This document shows positions 27,026 through 35,728 of a DNA stretch of 64,000 nt, one piece after another. Within the stretch, counting starts at the first letter, position 1; every line of letters starts with the position of its first letter. Origin of the DNA: Planctomycetia bacterium (GTDB lineage: Bacteria; Planctomycetota; Planctomycetia; Pirellulales; Thermoguttaceae); contig JAUNSJ010000009.1 in the NCBI GenBank assembly GCA_030539295.1, positions 1 through 64,000 of the forward strand, written 5' to 3'. Under the pieces are notes generated by a model. It did not search any database. It worked only from the letters and a program-made list of their open reading frames with translations, and had not been told where the DNA came from. The position numbers and the translations under genes were made by a program.

Positions 27026-28012
27026 TTATTGCATTTTTTTAATTTCAAGAGACATAAGAGTCGCTCGTTGCTTAACGATTTCGTTAAGAAAGATTCGTCG
27101 GGTGGCGTCGAAACCGCGGAGGTTGGGGTCTTCTATATTGACCCCGAACCAGTAAGTCGGGTCGGAATAACAATAGTGCGGCCGCCAAGGCTCACTGCAA
27201 TGCGTACCGTGGCCCAGAAAGCTGTCGTGGAGCGGTACGAAAAAGACATTGTTATGCTTTTCGGTACACTCTTTTATGCACTGATTATATTGTGCGAGAA
27301 TGGCCACACCATCGGGCCAGCGAGGCAGGAAGACACTGGCCGCGTCGCCTACGCCGTCGGTTGGGTCGTAAATATCGGCCAGAAAGATGAGGCACCCGGC
27401 AGGGAACTTCGCGTTAATACGCGTGATTATTTCGTCCAGTCGCGAGCGGAATCGGGCGATCCACTCCGTGGCCTCTTCCAGAGTCGCGCCGTACATGGCT
27501 CCTTCTTTCGGAGGCGTTCGACCATAATTGTGAATCAGGTCATTTCCCCCGGTCGTCATGACAACGAGGCCAAATTGTTCGCCGAAAGAATCCGGCAAGC
27601 GTGTATCGAAGTAATTCACGTGTTGCAATGATGTACTTCCGGAGACGGCTGCGTTCATCACTTCCAGATTGGGCAGGACCCGCTTGAGGCAGATGCCCTT
27701 CATATCTTCCCAATCATCGGGCGGGTTTTCCGCGAGCCTCGCGACATAGCCGTAGGGCGCAGAGACGCCGAAGCCCGCTGTTACACTGTCGCCCAAGCCG
27801 AGCAGGAGCACCGGATGCTCCGTCCAAGTTTCCGTAAAGGGAGACGGATTGACAGGAGGACCGGCAGGCCCTTTGCCAAATGGACGATAGAAGCGTACCA
27901 GAAACAACAACAGGAGAATCAGCAATAGAACGAGTGTGGCCAGAAGTGCCATTTGGATTCTGCGATAGAGTCTTCTTCGTAAAGAAACGGCCTCTGGGGA
28001 ACGATCCGACAT
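27026..28012 (-). CDS. membrane-anchored SGNH hydrolase with incomplete block V
   Basis: 328 residues. N-terminal transmembrane anchor at about 22-42 (LLATLVLLLILLLLFLV). Block I LLGLGDSVTAGFGV with the nucleophile Ser, a Gly/Asn block around TTGGNDLIHNY. The C-terminal block V, usually D-x-x-H-P-N-x-x-G, reads EDPNLRGFD, so the catalytic His appears replaced by Asp. The cysteines (CIKECTEKH, HCSEPWRPHYC) could form disulphides outside the membrane. It may be inactive, use another base, or have shifted residues. Convergent with nnrE. Confidence 0.78.
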   Translation of the reverse strand: MSDRSPEAVSLRRRLYRRIQMALLATLVLLLILLLLFLVRFYRPFGKGPAGPPVNPSPFTETWTEHPVLLLGLGDSVTAGFGVSAPYGYVARLAENPPDDWEDMKGICLKRVLPNLEVMNAAVSGSTSLQHVNYFDTRLPDSFGEQFGLVVMTTGGNDLIHNYGRTPPKEGAMYGATLEEATEWIARFRSRLDEIITRINAKFPAGCLIFLADIYDPTDGVGDAASVFLPRWPDGVAILAQYNQCIKECTEKHNNVFFVPLHDSFLGHGTHCSEPWRPHYCYSDPTYWFGVNIEDPNLRGFDATRRIFLNEIVKQRATLMSLEIKKMQ

Positions 28013-28157
28013 GGGTTACCTCCTGTTTAACAATGGGCGGCTTGAAAAAGTCTCTTTTGTCCAACAGTTTCATTGTATCAGGCACGGTCCCGCTTGTCAA
28101 GAAGAAAAAATTTTTTATTATCCTAATGTCCAGGCAGCGGTTCGCGGGGGCATACTA

Positions 28158-28916
28158 CTAAAGCGAAAAAATTGTTGTCACCGCCGTTTCCACTTCATGC
28201 TGAAATACATAAAGTATACTGCCCATGCCGAGACACAGGACCCCGAAGAGAATAAACGACATGCCGCTGAAACTCAAAGACAGGACATTAAGCTGGGGAA
28301 TGGTCCGCCCGATAATACCCAAGGCAAGATAGACGACCGTGGTCGAGACAATAACCGGTGCGGCAAGTCGAATGGCTAAAACGGTTGCACTTTTCAGCAT
28401 AGCCAGAAGTGTCTCCGTATAGGCTGGGGAATAGACCACGCTCCCGGGCGGCAGGTCAATAAAAGTATCCAAAAAACCGGTTAAGAACAGTTCAAATCCG
28501 CCTAGTATAACGAAGACGGCCAGTCCGGCAAAGAGCAAGAAATTCGAAAGGACAGGCAGTTCTTCTCCCGTTGCGGGGTCGAACAGGGTCGAAATCGCCA
28601 CGCCCCCCATGCGACCGATGAGGTCACCGGCCATAATGAGTGCGGCAAAGAACAGGTTGAGCAAAGCGGAATAGGCTAAACCGAGCAGGAATTCACTGGC
28701 GAGAATGAGTACTCCGTCGAGAATACCGTCAGGGACATCAGCGGCCTTGGACCAGACGACAGGTACGACCACACAGGTGAGAATCAGGGCAATAAAAGCG
28801 CGAGCGGGGAGTGGGAGTCCCCGGCCGCCGAGCACCGGCAGTAGCAGGAGCAAGCCGGCAACTCGCGAAAAAACCGACATTGTTAAAAAAATCTGACCTT
28901 GTAAGGCACCATCCAT
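28158..28916 (-). CDS. fliR: flagellar type III export component FliR
   Basis: 252 residues, the normal size for FliR/SctT. Hydrophobic throughout with about six transmembrane segments (e.g. VAGLLLLLPVLGG, IALILTCVVVPVVW, LVLGLAYSAL-type helix, MAGDLIGRMGGVAISTLFDP loop, IILG/LGIIGRTIPQLNVLSLSF). The loop MGGVAISTLFDP and the RTIPQLNV stretch are characteristic of FliR. Part of the export gate in the inner membrane. No other flagellar gene is in the window. Preceded by the HtrA-like gene 47 bases upstream in the same direction. Confidence 0.88.
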   Translation of the reverse strand: MDGALQGQIFLTMSVFSRVAGLLLLLPVLGGRGLPLPARAFIALILTCVVVPVVWSKAADVPDGILDGVLILASEFLLGLAYSALLNLFFAALIMAGDLIGRMGGVAISTLFDPATGEELPVLSNFLLFAGLAVFVILGGFELFLTGFLDTFIDLPPGSVVYSPAYTETLLAMLKSATVLAIRLAAPVIVSTTVVYLALGIIGRTIPQLNVLSLSFSGMSFILFGVLCLGMGSILYVFQHEVETAVTTIFSL

Positions 28917-28963
28917 GTTCTTCTCGATTCCATCGCTTCGACTATTCCCATCGCAATTCCGGC

Positions 28964-30718
28964 TTATTGCATGGCCGTTGATACGCCATTTCCGAGCAGA
29001 GGAGTCAGATACACTTCCTTGCGGTCGCGCAGAATGGAGATCTGTGGCGCGTCTCCCACTTTGGAGAGACTAATGAGCTGAACCAAATGCTGGTCATCTT
29101 GCACAACGGTGCCGTTATAGGTCAAAATGACATCTCCCTGTCGCAGGCCAACGCGGTCGGCGGGGCTGCCAGGCGTAATCTGAACCACTCGTGTTCCCAC
29201 GGGACGAATCAAGCCGTACGACTGCCGCTCCTTCTCCCCGAATTGCGGGTCCAGTTCCACGCCCATGTACGGCCTGCGATAGACCCCGTCGGTCACCAAT
29301 TGCGTTGCCACCCGGAGCACCGTATTGATCGGCAGCGCCAGTCCAACTCCTTCGTTGGCGCCTGTGTTCGAGGCAATGGCCGTAACAATGCCAATGACTT
29401 CTCCCGACGTGTTTAGCAGTGGCCCACCACTATTGCCCGGATTAATGGCCGCGTCGGTCTGGATGAAATTTTGTATTTGGTCCGGAGAGTTTCCCAACGG
29501 GATCTTACGCCGCTCCAGGCCGCCGACGATGCCTTTGGAGACACTGCCGGCCAGACCAAACGGACTGCCTATGGTCAGAACGGTATCAGGTATCTTGACC
29601 TTATCGCTGTCGCCGAAGCGGGCGACGGTTACCTCGGAGCCAGGCTGCATAACCGTCGAAGGAAGGTCATTACCGGAAATTTCCAGCAGAGCGATGTCTA
29701 TATCGGGACAGGTCAGAACGCGAATCGGGTGGATCGTTTTCTGGTTCGCAAGGAGGATTCGCACGGATTCAAGCGAGACCGGGTCGCCGGCCACGTGCCC
29801 ATTGGTTATAACGAAATAGCGATTTTGAATCAGAGCGAGGACGCCGCCGCCGGTCTCTTCATATTCTTTCGTGCCCCGGTTCGCTTTATGAACGCGTGCT
29901 TCGATGTGGACCACGGCCGGACGGGCATAGGCCACACTCTGCCGCAACGTTTCTGTCATGTAATCGAAGATGGCGTCGTAAGAAGCGTTCGGACCGCGCA
30001 GACTCTCCGGAAGAGGAATGCGTGGGGCAATACTGTCGAAACTGGTCGGGGCAATGGGGTCGTAATCGCGAGGAGTGGCCGCCGCGAGCGGTTTTACCGG
30101 CTGACCGGCGCTTGGTTCGGGTACGCTGGTCGCGGGTACCCGCTGCTGATTCAGCGGCTGCGGGGCTTGGACATATTCCTTTAGGCCCGACGTGGATGGG
30201 GACCCCGAACTCTGGCCGGAGACCACGTTCGGATTGCTTGCCAAGGGTGCCCTGGCTGCCAGATTACCGCGGACCGTAATGGGCTTCGGACGATTATCCT
30301 CCGATATGTACGGGCTGGCCACTTCGACGAACAGATTCCGCTCTTCCGCGGCGGCCGCTTCGGAATCGAGAGCCACTTCATGAAATTCAACCGGGTTTGG
30401 CGAGGTGGGTTCCTCGGATTGGACGACCGCGGACGTCTGCTCCGTGGCAATCGGATCCGCGGCAAGGGGTTCCGATACGGCAAGGGGCAGGGCCGAGGGA
30501 ACGACAGGAGCAACGGCTGGAACGCTTGCCTCCGCACTCGTTTCAGGCTCCGACGTCGCGGAAGCAGCGCACGGCTGCCCCGTGTTCTCCTCCTCTTCCG
30601 ACTTCTCCGAACGATTCGGAAGCACCGGTATGAGCAGACACGCAGTCAGAAACAAAAAGAAGATAAAGAGGGGTCCGCTTTTCATAACTCGTCCGTTGAT
30701 AATGATCTGTATGGACAT
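28964..30718 (-). CDS. HtrA/Deg-type trypsin-like serine protease with PDZ domain
   Basis: 584 residues, start preceded by AAGGAG. N-terminal membrane anchor (about 13-32), long Pro/Ala/Ser/Thr-rich linker (about 35-230), trypsin-like domain with the triad His (FVITNGHVAG), Asp (CPDIDIALLEI) and Ser (NPGNSGGPLL), and one C-terminal PDZ domain (VQITPGSPADRVGLRQGDVIL). Periplasmic protein quality control protease. Its linker is unusually long for the family. A small reading frame with a strong ribosome site ends 19 bases upstream, so it may be second in an operon. Confidence 0.92.
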   Translation of the reverse strand: MSIQIIINGRVMKSGPLFIFFLFLTACLLIPVLPNRSEKSEEEENTGQPCAASATSEPETSAEASVPAVAPVVPSALPLAVSEPLAADPIATEQTSAVVQSEEPTSPNPVEFHEVALDSEAAAAEERNLFVEVASPYISEDNRPKPITVRGNLAARAPLASNPNVVSGQSSGSPSTSGLKEYVQAPQPLNQQRVPATSVPEPSAGQPVKPLAAATPRDYDPIAPTSFDSIAPRIPLPESLRGPNASYDAIFDYMTETLRQSVAYARPAVVHIEARVHKANRGTKEYEETGGGVLALIQNRYFVITNGHVAGDPVSLESVRILLANQKTIHPIRVLTCPDIDIALLEISGNDLPSTVMQPGSEVTVARFGDSDKVKIPDTVLTIGSPFGLAGSVSKGIVGGLERRKIPLGNSPDQIQNFIQTDAAINPGNSGGPLLNTSGEVIGIVTAIASNTGANEGVGLALPINTVLRVATQLVTDGVYRRPYMGVELDPQFGEKERQSYGLIRPVGTRVVQITPGSPADRVGLRQGDVILTYNGTVVQDDQHLVQLISLSKVGDAPQISILRDRKEVYLTPLLGNGVSTAMQ

Positions 30719-30737
30719 GATTTCACTCCTTTTACTC

Positions 30738-30956
30738 TCACGTCTTTTTTGGGTCCGTCACACGTTCGGTCTCGTGGCTTGACACACCTGAACAGGGAAG
30801 TCCCCCGCAAGGTCCTTCCTGCGGGGGTAGGTCGTCGCCCTTTTCAGACTTCTCGTCACGAAGCCGGTAGCCGAAAGTTCCACTCGTACCCGCATGCTCT
30901 GTGCTCTTGGCCCGTTCGGAGTCTGTTCCGACCGGCTTCGTCACAGGGAACCTCAT
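30738..30956 (-). CDS. possible small protein upstream of htrA-like gene
   Basis: 72 codons from an ATG at 30956 with a very good ribosome site (GAGGAGGAAC) 1 base away; the stop lies 19 bases before the HtrA-like start. The product is hydrophilic, with a DDLPPQEGPCGG segment and no membrane helix. Two inverted repeats lie inside it, which weakens the coding case: it might be a leader peptide or chance. No family recognised. Confidence 0.4.
   Translation of the reverse strand: MRFPVTKPVGTDSERAKSTEHAGTSGTFGYRLRDEKSEKGDDLPPQEGPCGGLPCSGVSSHETERVTDPKKT
30802..30827. repeat. GC-rich inverted repeat
   Basis: CCCCCGCA / TGCGGGGG, 8-bp perfect arms with a 10-base spacer, between the possible small gene start and the HtrA-like gene. 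It could be an attenuator on the minus strand. No T-run. Confidence 0.5.
30855..30944. repeat. long-range inverted repeat
   Basis: GTCACGAAGCCGGT at 30855-30868 and ACCGGCTTCGTCAC at 30931-30944 match in 13 of 14 pairs, separated by 62 bases. Confidence 0.5.
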
Positions 30957-31311
30957 GTTCCTCCTCTCGCGCAAGCCTGACACTTTCGTTGCCACAACTA
31001 TTAATATAATGTCTTCTACACATATAATCAACTGTTCATTAGGAAATTTTACCCAAAAAACGAAAATATTCAAGAGCGCGGTCCTACAATCCGACCCTTT
31101 TGTTTTGATTTTCTTATTTGTGTATTCTGTGTAGATAACCTACTTTTAAAACCAAGTGGGATTTTTTCTTGGAACGGTGCGAAGTTTTGCGGAATAGCTC
31201 AAGCGGAGCCAGCCTATGTCCCGATATAAGGATAGGTATTTTTAACGACGATACCGGAGATACAGCGCTGCTGTGTCGCAGAAATGAAATTCAGCATGAA
31301 GGGATTCAAAA
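30957..31311. other. divergent intergenic region, htrA side and lipoprotein side
   Basis: No gene seen. AT-rich with CCAAG / CTTGG hairpin near 31160-31183. GAAGGG at 31297-31303 is the ribosome site for the lipoprotein at 31312. Confidence 0.4.
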
Positions 31312-31545
31312 ATGAAAAATGGGACAAAGTTGATTTTTGCTGCACTCATGATGGCGGGTGCGGCGGCTTTGGTCGGATGCCAACTGACACAAAACGGCCA
31401 AACGCTACCGAGTCCATATTATCTTGAGAATCAGATTCAATATTTTCCGGCGGGGACTGAATTCCAGTACCAAAAGGAAGTGGATCAGATGAATAAAGAG
31501 CGAGCGGAGCGTGACTTGGCTCGTTCAGGGCAATACAATCAATAA
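31312..31545 (+). CDS. small lipoprotein
   Basis: 77 residues. Signal peptide with lipobox ALVGC (Cys about 23), then a short mature part PYYLENQIQYFPAGTEFQY and a charged helix. The PYYL...QYFPAGxEF pattern occurs in short planctomycete lipoproteins known only from genomes. Function unknown; 27 bases before the small membrane protein gene. Confidence 0.75.
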   Translation: MKNGTKLIFAALMMAGAAALVGCQLTQNGQTLPSPYYLENQIQYFPAGTEFQYQKEVDQMNKERAERDLARSGQYNQ

Positions 31546-31572
31546 GGAAGCGAAAGTCGCTTCGGGCGAAAT

Positions 31573-31932
31573 ATGGACCGAATCTTCGACTGGAATCTGT
31601 CTCCCGCAGGCCAATCGCTGGTTAATGTCATATTAATATGGCTGGGATTTGCCATAGTGACAGGGCTGGTAGCGAGAGCCATTGTTCCGTCGAAGTTAAC
31701 GTCGGGTCCCTTTGTTACGCTCTTGGTGGGCTTGACCGGCTGCTGTTCCGGTCCACTACTTCTTTCCAATTTCTACCCGGTCGAGGACTTTAACCCGATC
31801 GGGTTGGTTGGTTTTCTTGTTAGTATTGCCGCTGCGGTTGCCTGTCTTTTACTGCTTCATCTGGGGCTGGTTCTGTTCCCCATTCGGGATAAAAAGTCCC
31901 CGGATAAAAAGGAGTGGGACGACAAAGAATGA
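31573..31932 (+). CDS. small three-helix membrane protein
   Basis: 119 residues with three hydrophobic segments (about 17-38, 47-67, 76-104) and a charged C-terminal tail. The glycine-rich first pair of helices loosely resembles GlsB/YeaQ transglycosylase-associated proteins, a weak match. It follows the small lipoprotein by 27 bases and ends 6 bases from the convergent scpB. Confidence 0.65.
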   Translation: MDRIFDWNLSPAGQSLVNVILIWLGFAIVTGLVARAIVPSKLTSGPFVTLLVGLTGCCSGPLLLSNFYPVEDFNPIGLVGFLVSIAAAVACLLLLHLGLVLFPIRDKKSPDKKEWDDKE

Positions 31933-31938
31933 GAAGAC

Positions 31939-33087
31939 TTAGCGGTAATCCACTTCGTCGACGATGGGTAAGTCGTCGAGTGAGGCGAGATGGAAAATTT
32001 CCAGGAAGCGAGGCGTTGTCCGAAAGAAGGCCATGGTTCGTGATTCCGTCGTTCGTTTCTCTTCGGCAATGAGATTGCGTTTGACGAGCAGAGTGAGCAG
32101 GGGGCCGGACCCCGGTCGATATTCCAGAATCTCCTTAGCGGCGACCGGCTGGCGGTAGGCGATGAGCGCGAGAATATCTATTGCCTTTTGCGAAAGCTTA
32201 AACTGTCGCGTTTTCCCGGCGAAACGCTCGCGAACGGGCTCGAATTCCTCGCGGAGCACCATGCGAAAGCCTTCCGGTTCCTCAACAATGTGGTATGGGG
32301 CATTGACCGCTTCATAGCGCTGGTTCAGCAGAGCAATTGCGTCCCGAGCTTCCTGGTCCGAGACGTTTCTCATCAGTGGCAGAACTCTTTTAAGGTTAAG
32401 CGGGCGATTATTTCGGTCGCCAACGAAGAGCATGGCCTCTAAAATACTCCGCGGGCAGACGTCGGGCACGTAGTTCTCCTCCTGTCCGGCGGCAAGAGAA
32501 GAGATACCGAATTTCGCGCCCAGTTCGTAGAGCGAATCTTCGTCGTCCTGACGCAGAACGCCATCCAAATGCTCGCGCAGGCGGGACGCTTCCTCCTCCT
32601 GAACGTCTTCTTCCTCGATCGTCTCCACGTCAGAAGAAGTGTCTTCTTCCTCATTACAGGAGGTTTCGAACAGTGAGGAAAGACCCGCGGCGAACCGTTC
32701 GTCGAACTGGGAGACGCATTCCGCTCCGGTCGGTTCGGAAAATTGTGTCGTAAACGGGTGAATGTCACCTGTCTCTTCGAGGTCGGCTGTAGCTTCTTCG
32801 CACTCGGATTCGGACTCGGATTCGGACTCAGCTGCGGTGAGGGGGTCGTTCTTCGCTGCGGTCGGATTGGCCGGCCCGCTCTGCTCACCCTCCGGCGGAG
32901 TAAACGGAAGAAAAGGGGCGTCCTGGCCGGTCCTCTCGGGAAATTGGATCGTTGTCCCGGAAAAACGGACATTTTGACCGTTGAGCGAAATAATCGTATC
33001 GCGGTCAGAGGAGGCTGGTTGGCACGTCGTGTCCTTCGGCTGTTCTGGTGCTGCCCTGTCCGATTCCTGTGACTTCTTCTCTTCCAT
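31939..33087 (-). CDS. scpB: segregation and condensation protein B
   Basis: 382 residues; the ScpB core is only the C-terminal about 180: SILEAMLFVGDRNNRPL, winged-helix segments, then KLSQKAIDILALIAYRQPVAAKEIL and the second winged helix. ScpB dimers bind ScpA in the SMC condensin complex for chromosome segregation. The N-terminal 200 residues are acidic, disordered and partly simple repeats (SESESESECEEA near 89-100) from a short direct DNA repeat at 32806-32835. scpA is not in the window. Downstream of the S46 peptidase gene by 15 bases, probably one operon. Confidence 0.92.
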   Translation of the reverse strand: MEEKKSQESDRAAPEQPKDTTCQPASSDRDTIISLNGQNVRFSGTTIQFPERTGQDAPFLPFTPPEGEQSGPANPTAAKNDPLTAAESESESESECEEATADLEETGDIHPFTTQFSEPTGAECVSQFDERFAAGLSSLFETSCNEEEDTSSDVETIEEEDVQEEEASRLREHLDGVLRQDDEDSLYELGAKFGISSLAAGQEENYVPDVCPRSILEAMLFVGDRNNRPLNLKRVLPLMRNVSDQEARDAIALLNQRYEAVNAPYHIVEEPEGFRMVLREEFEPVRERFAGKTRQFKLSQKAIDILALIAYRQPVAAKEILEYRPGSGPLLTLLVKRNLIAEEKRTTESRTMAFFRTTPRFLEIFHLASLDDLPIVDEVDYR

Positions 33088-33102
33088 GACGACTCCTTCG
33101 CT

Positions 33103-35283
33103 TTAGTTCCTCGCCTGATCAATTTCTTCCACGACGCGTCGGGCATCGTAAATCCGGTTAATAATCTCAATAATTCCCGACGAATGCACGCTCACTGCCC
33201 GCGCCCGCTGCTCCGTATAGACGAAGTTCCCGGACAGGGATTCCAGATTTCCATCGAAAATAAGCCCGACGATTTCCCCCTTGCCGTTAACCAGGGGGCT
33301 GCCGGAGTTGCCGCCGATAATATCGTTGGTCGTGACCAGATTAAGAGGGACTTCACCGTTGACCTGCTCCTCGTTATCGAACCAGCGCTCAGGCAGGTCA
33401 TAGGGCGGTTCCAGACGATGGTCCCGGGCATGTTGGTACGCGCCGGAAATCGTAGTCCAGGCAGGAATTGACTCTCCGGACGCACTCGTATAGCCTGCCA
33501 CTTTCCCGTAGGAGAGGCGTAGCGTAAACGTCGCGTCGGGATAGGTGCGACGCGGGTCAAGTCGCATACGCGTTTTCGCCAGTTCGGCATAGGCCTGTCG
33601 CATTGGTTCGGCGACTTCCGTTTCGTATAGAGCGCGAACGTCCCGGGCCACAGGGTCGACTCCAAGAGCGAACTGTATCATAAGGTCGTCTGACTCCTCC
33701 AGTTCTTCCAGCGACATATTAAGATGGCGTGTGCGTACGTCGAGCTTGTCAAGCTGTGTTCCGGCTAGAAGTTGCGCCGCACGTTCGCCTGGCGAGAAGC
33801 CACCCAGTACGCCGTAGCCCTCTTCCCCGCTTTCGTCATCATCGTATTCCGCGCCTTGCGTCAGTTCCAAATAGAGATTTAGCGAATCGGTCAGCCGCAA
33901 CAGTTCCAGTCGTTTGTCAATGACCGCGGGGGATAAGATTTTCTCTTTGGTCGAGGCCAGTTCGGTTTCGCGGTATTCCCGAAGTCGCGACTCGTTCGGC
34001 TTGCCACTTTCTGTAACGCAGCGTACAATGCCGCGAGCTATTTTAAACAATCGCGAGTCGAACGCCGCCTGATTTTCAAACAGTTCATGTATTAAAAAGA
34101 TTTCGTTCCAGCGGACAAGAGCGTTATAAATTGTGGTCTCCGGTCCTTCTGCGTCCGCATCCAGCAGTTTTTTCTCAACGGCGGTACTGGTGAACTGCTG
34201 CCAATCGGAACTGATCTTTTCGAAGACCGCCGGCGATTGCAGGCCCGCGAGTATTCCGGTCCTGTTCTTACGCGAATTCCGCAGTCGGAAGAGTTCCGAG
34301 GAGACCGCTCGCGCGAATTCCGAGCCTGTCTCGCTATAGTCGGCCAGGAGAATTTCATTCCGACGAAGTTTATTCATATAATAAGGATAATAGACGTCCC
34401 GCTGAAACAGAAGATGTTCCGGAGTATCGAACCGGTTCGTGCGCCCCGGATGACCCGAAACGAAAACCAGCTCCCCGTCCGCCGCGCCACGTTCACTCCA
34501 TTTCAGGTAACGGTCCGGATGATACGGTTCGCCGTTCTCATAGACGCGAAAGAACGAGACGTCCAGATTATAACGCGGATATTCGAAATTGTCCGGGTCA
34601 CCCCCAAAAAAGCCAACAGCGACTTCCGGAGCAAAAACGAGCCGCACGTCTTTGAAAGCCTTATAGCAGTACAGATGATATTGCCCCCCTTGAAACAGGG
34701 TAACGACTTCACATTTCAGGCCCGAAGCGTCGGCCGCTTCCTTCTCCAGACGCGACATGACCGAGCGACGCGCGTTTTGCGCCTGCTCGAACGTCATCTC
34801 CGACGTGACTGCCGCGTTGACCTGACTGGTTACATTGACGATATGATCGAGCATAACCAGCTCTATATCACGGCACTTCAGTTCCTCTTCCTGACGGGCG
34901 GCGTAATAGCCGGACTTGACCAAGTCCCGCTCGGTCGTTGAGAGCTTCTCCACCAGCGACAAGGCTACATGATGATTCGTCATAACCAGGCCTTGAGGCG
35001 AGACAAAGGAACCGGACCCACCGTTACTGAACCGAACCGACGATTTTTGTAATAAGTCAAGAAAATCGTCGGTTAATTCATAGTTATAACGCTCTTTCAA
35101 CTGTTGCTTAGGCGGGCTGTTAAAGAGCCACATACCTTCGTCTGCGGTGGCGAAATTTGATGTAAACCAAAAACACGTAATGGTTAACGCAATAATATAC
35201 AAAGCCGGTAGAGTTGGCCGTCGCGTGGCGGATGCCTGTATTTGTATTGTCTTGAGCTTACTGGCGGAGTCTGTCCTGATCAT
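33103..35283 (-). CDS. S46 family serine dipeptidyl-peptidase (DPP7/DPP11 type)
   Basis: 726 residues, the family size. N-terminal signal-anchor (about 24-44), then DEGMWLFNSPP, typical of mature S46 enzymes. Catalytic His in LVMTNHHVA and Ser in GGNSGSPLVNGKGEIVG. The S1-pocket position after the nucleophile reads IFDGN, with Gly where DPP11 has Arg, so a DPP7-like preference for hydrophobic or small P1 residues is more likely than Asp/Glu. Removes dipeptides from peptides in the periplasm or at the cell surface. scpB follows after 15 bases. Confidence 0.92.
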   Translation of the reverse strand: MIRTDSASKLKTIQIQASATRRPTLPALYIIALTITCFWFTSNFATADEGMWLFNSPPKQQLKERYNYELTDDFLDLLQKSSVRFSNGGSGSFVSPQGLVMTNHHVALSLVEKLSTTERDLVKSGYYAARQEEELKCRDIELVMLDHIVNVTSQVNAAVTSEMTFEQAQNARRSVMSRLEKEAADASGLKCEVVTLFQGGQYHLYCYKAFKDVRLVFAPEVAVGFFGGDPDNFEYPRYNLDVSFFRVYENGEPYHPDRYLKWSERGAADGELVFVSGHPGRTNRFDTPEHLLFQRDVYYPYYMNKLRRNEILLADYSETGSEFARAVSSELFRLRNSRKNRTGILAGLQSPAVFEKISSDWQQFTSTAVEKKLLDADAEGPETTIYNALVRWNEIFLIHELFENQAAFDSRLFKIARGIVRCVTESGKPNESRLREYRETELASTKEKILSPAVIDKRLELLRLTDSLNLYLELTQGAEYDDDESGEEGYGVLGGFSPGERAAQLLAGTQLDKLDVRTRHLNMSLEELEESDDLMIQFALGVDPVARDVRALYETEVAEPMRQAYAELAKTRMRLDPRRTYPDATFTLRLSYGKVAGYTSASGESIPAWTTISGAYQHARDHRLEPPYDLPERWFDNEEQVNGEVPLNLVTTNDIIGGNSGSPLVNGKGEIVGLIFDGNLESLSGNFVYTEQRARAVSVHSSGIIEIINRIYDARRVVEEIDQARN

Positions 35284-35548
35284 TTTCTCTTGTTCCTTTG
35301 ATTGTACACTACACCAAGGCGGGGCCGTTGTCGGACTTCGGCCGATTCTTCGGCGTCCCTGTAATTCCTTACCTCGCGACTATTATACACGTATCGGAGC
35401 AAAATGACAAGGGTCTTGCCCAACGTATTGGGGCATGGAGGTGCGTCATTGCCATTCCACAGCGACTTTTCAAACGTTCTCCGGTAGGAATAAGGGCATG
35501 AATTTTTGAAAAAAAACGGGAAAATGAAAAATTTTTTTGCCAGTTTTG

Positions 35549-35577
35549 TTGTACTGACGGAGCGAGTGTGGTATAAT
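35549..35577 (+). promoter_or_regulatory. sigma70-type promoter
   Basis: TTGTAC (35549-35554) and TATAAT (35572-35577) with a 17-base spacer. It serves the exported protein gene at 35729. The rest of 35284-35728 has no gene; a T7G8 run lies at about 35600-35616. Confidence 0.75.
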
Positions 35578-35728
35578 GGCCGCAAAGTGATCGGATTAAG
35601 TTTTTTTGGGGGGGAAAGCCGGGTTCCCTGTGGGATGACCTCATTCTCCGCAAAAAATGATTGGCGACGGACCGGCTTTTGCCCATCGTCGTCTGCTTTT
35701 TAACGTCATTTCCCAGGAACGAGCAACA

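Noticed and set aside
30961..30978. CTTGCGCG on the minus strand, part of the leader core
   Set aside because: Only eight bases match and no flanking hairpins of the same kind are present; chance.
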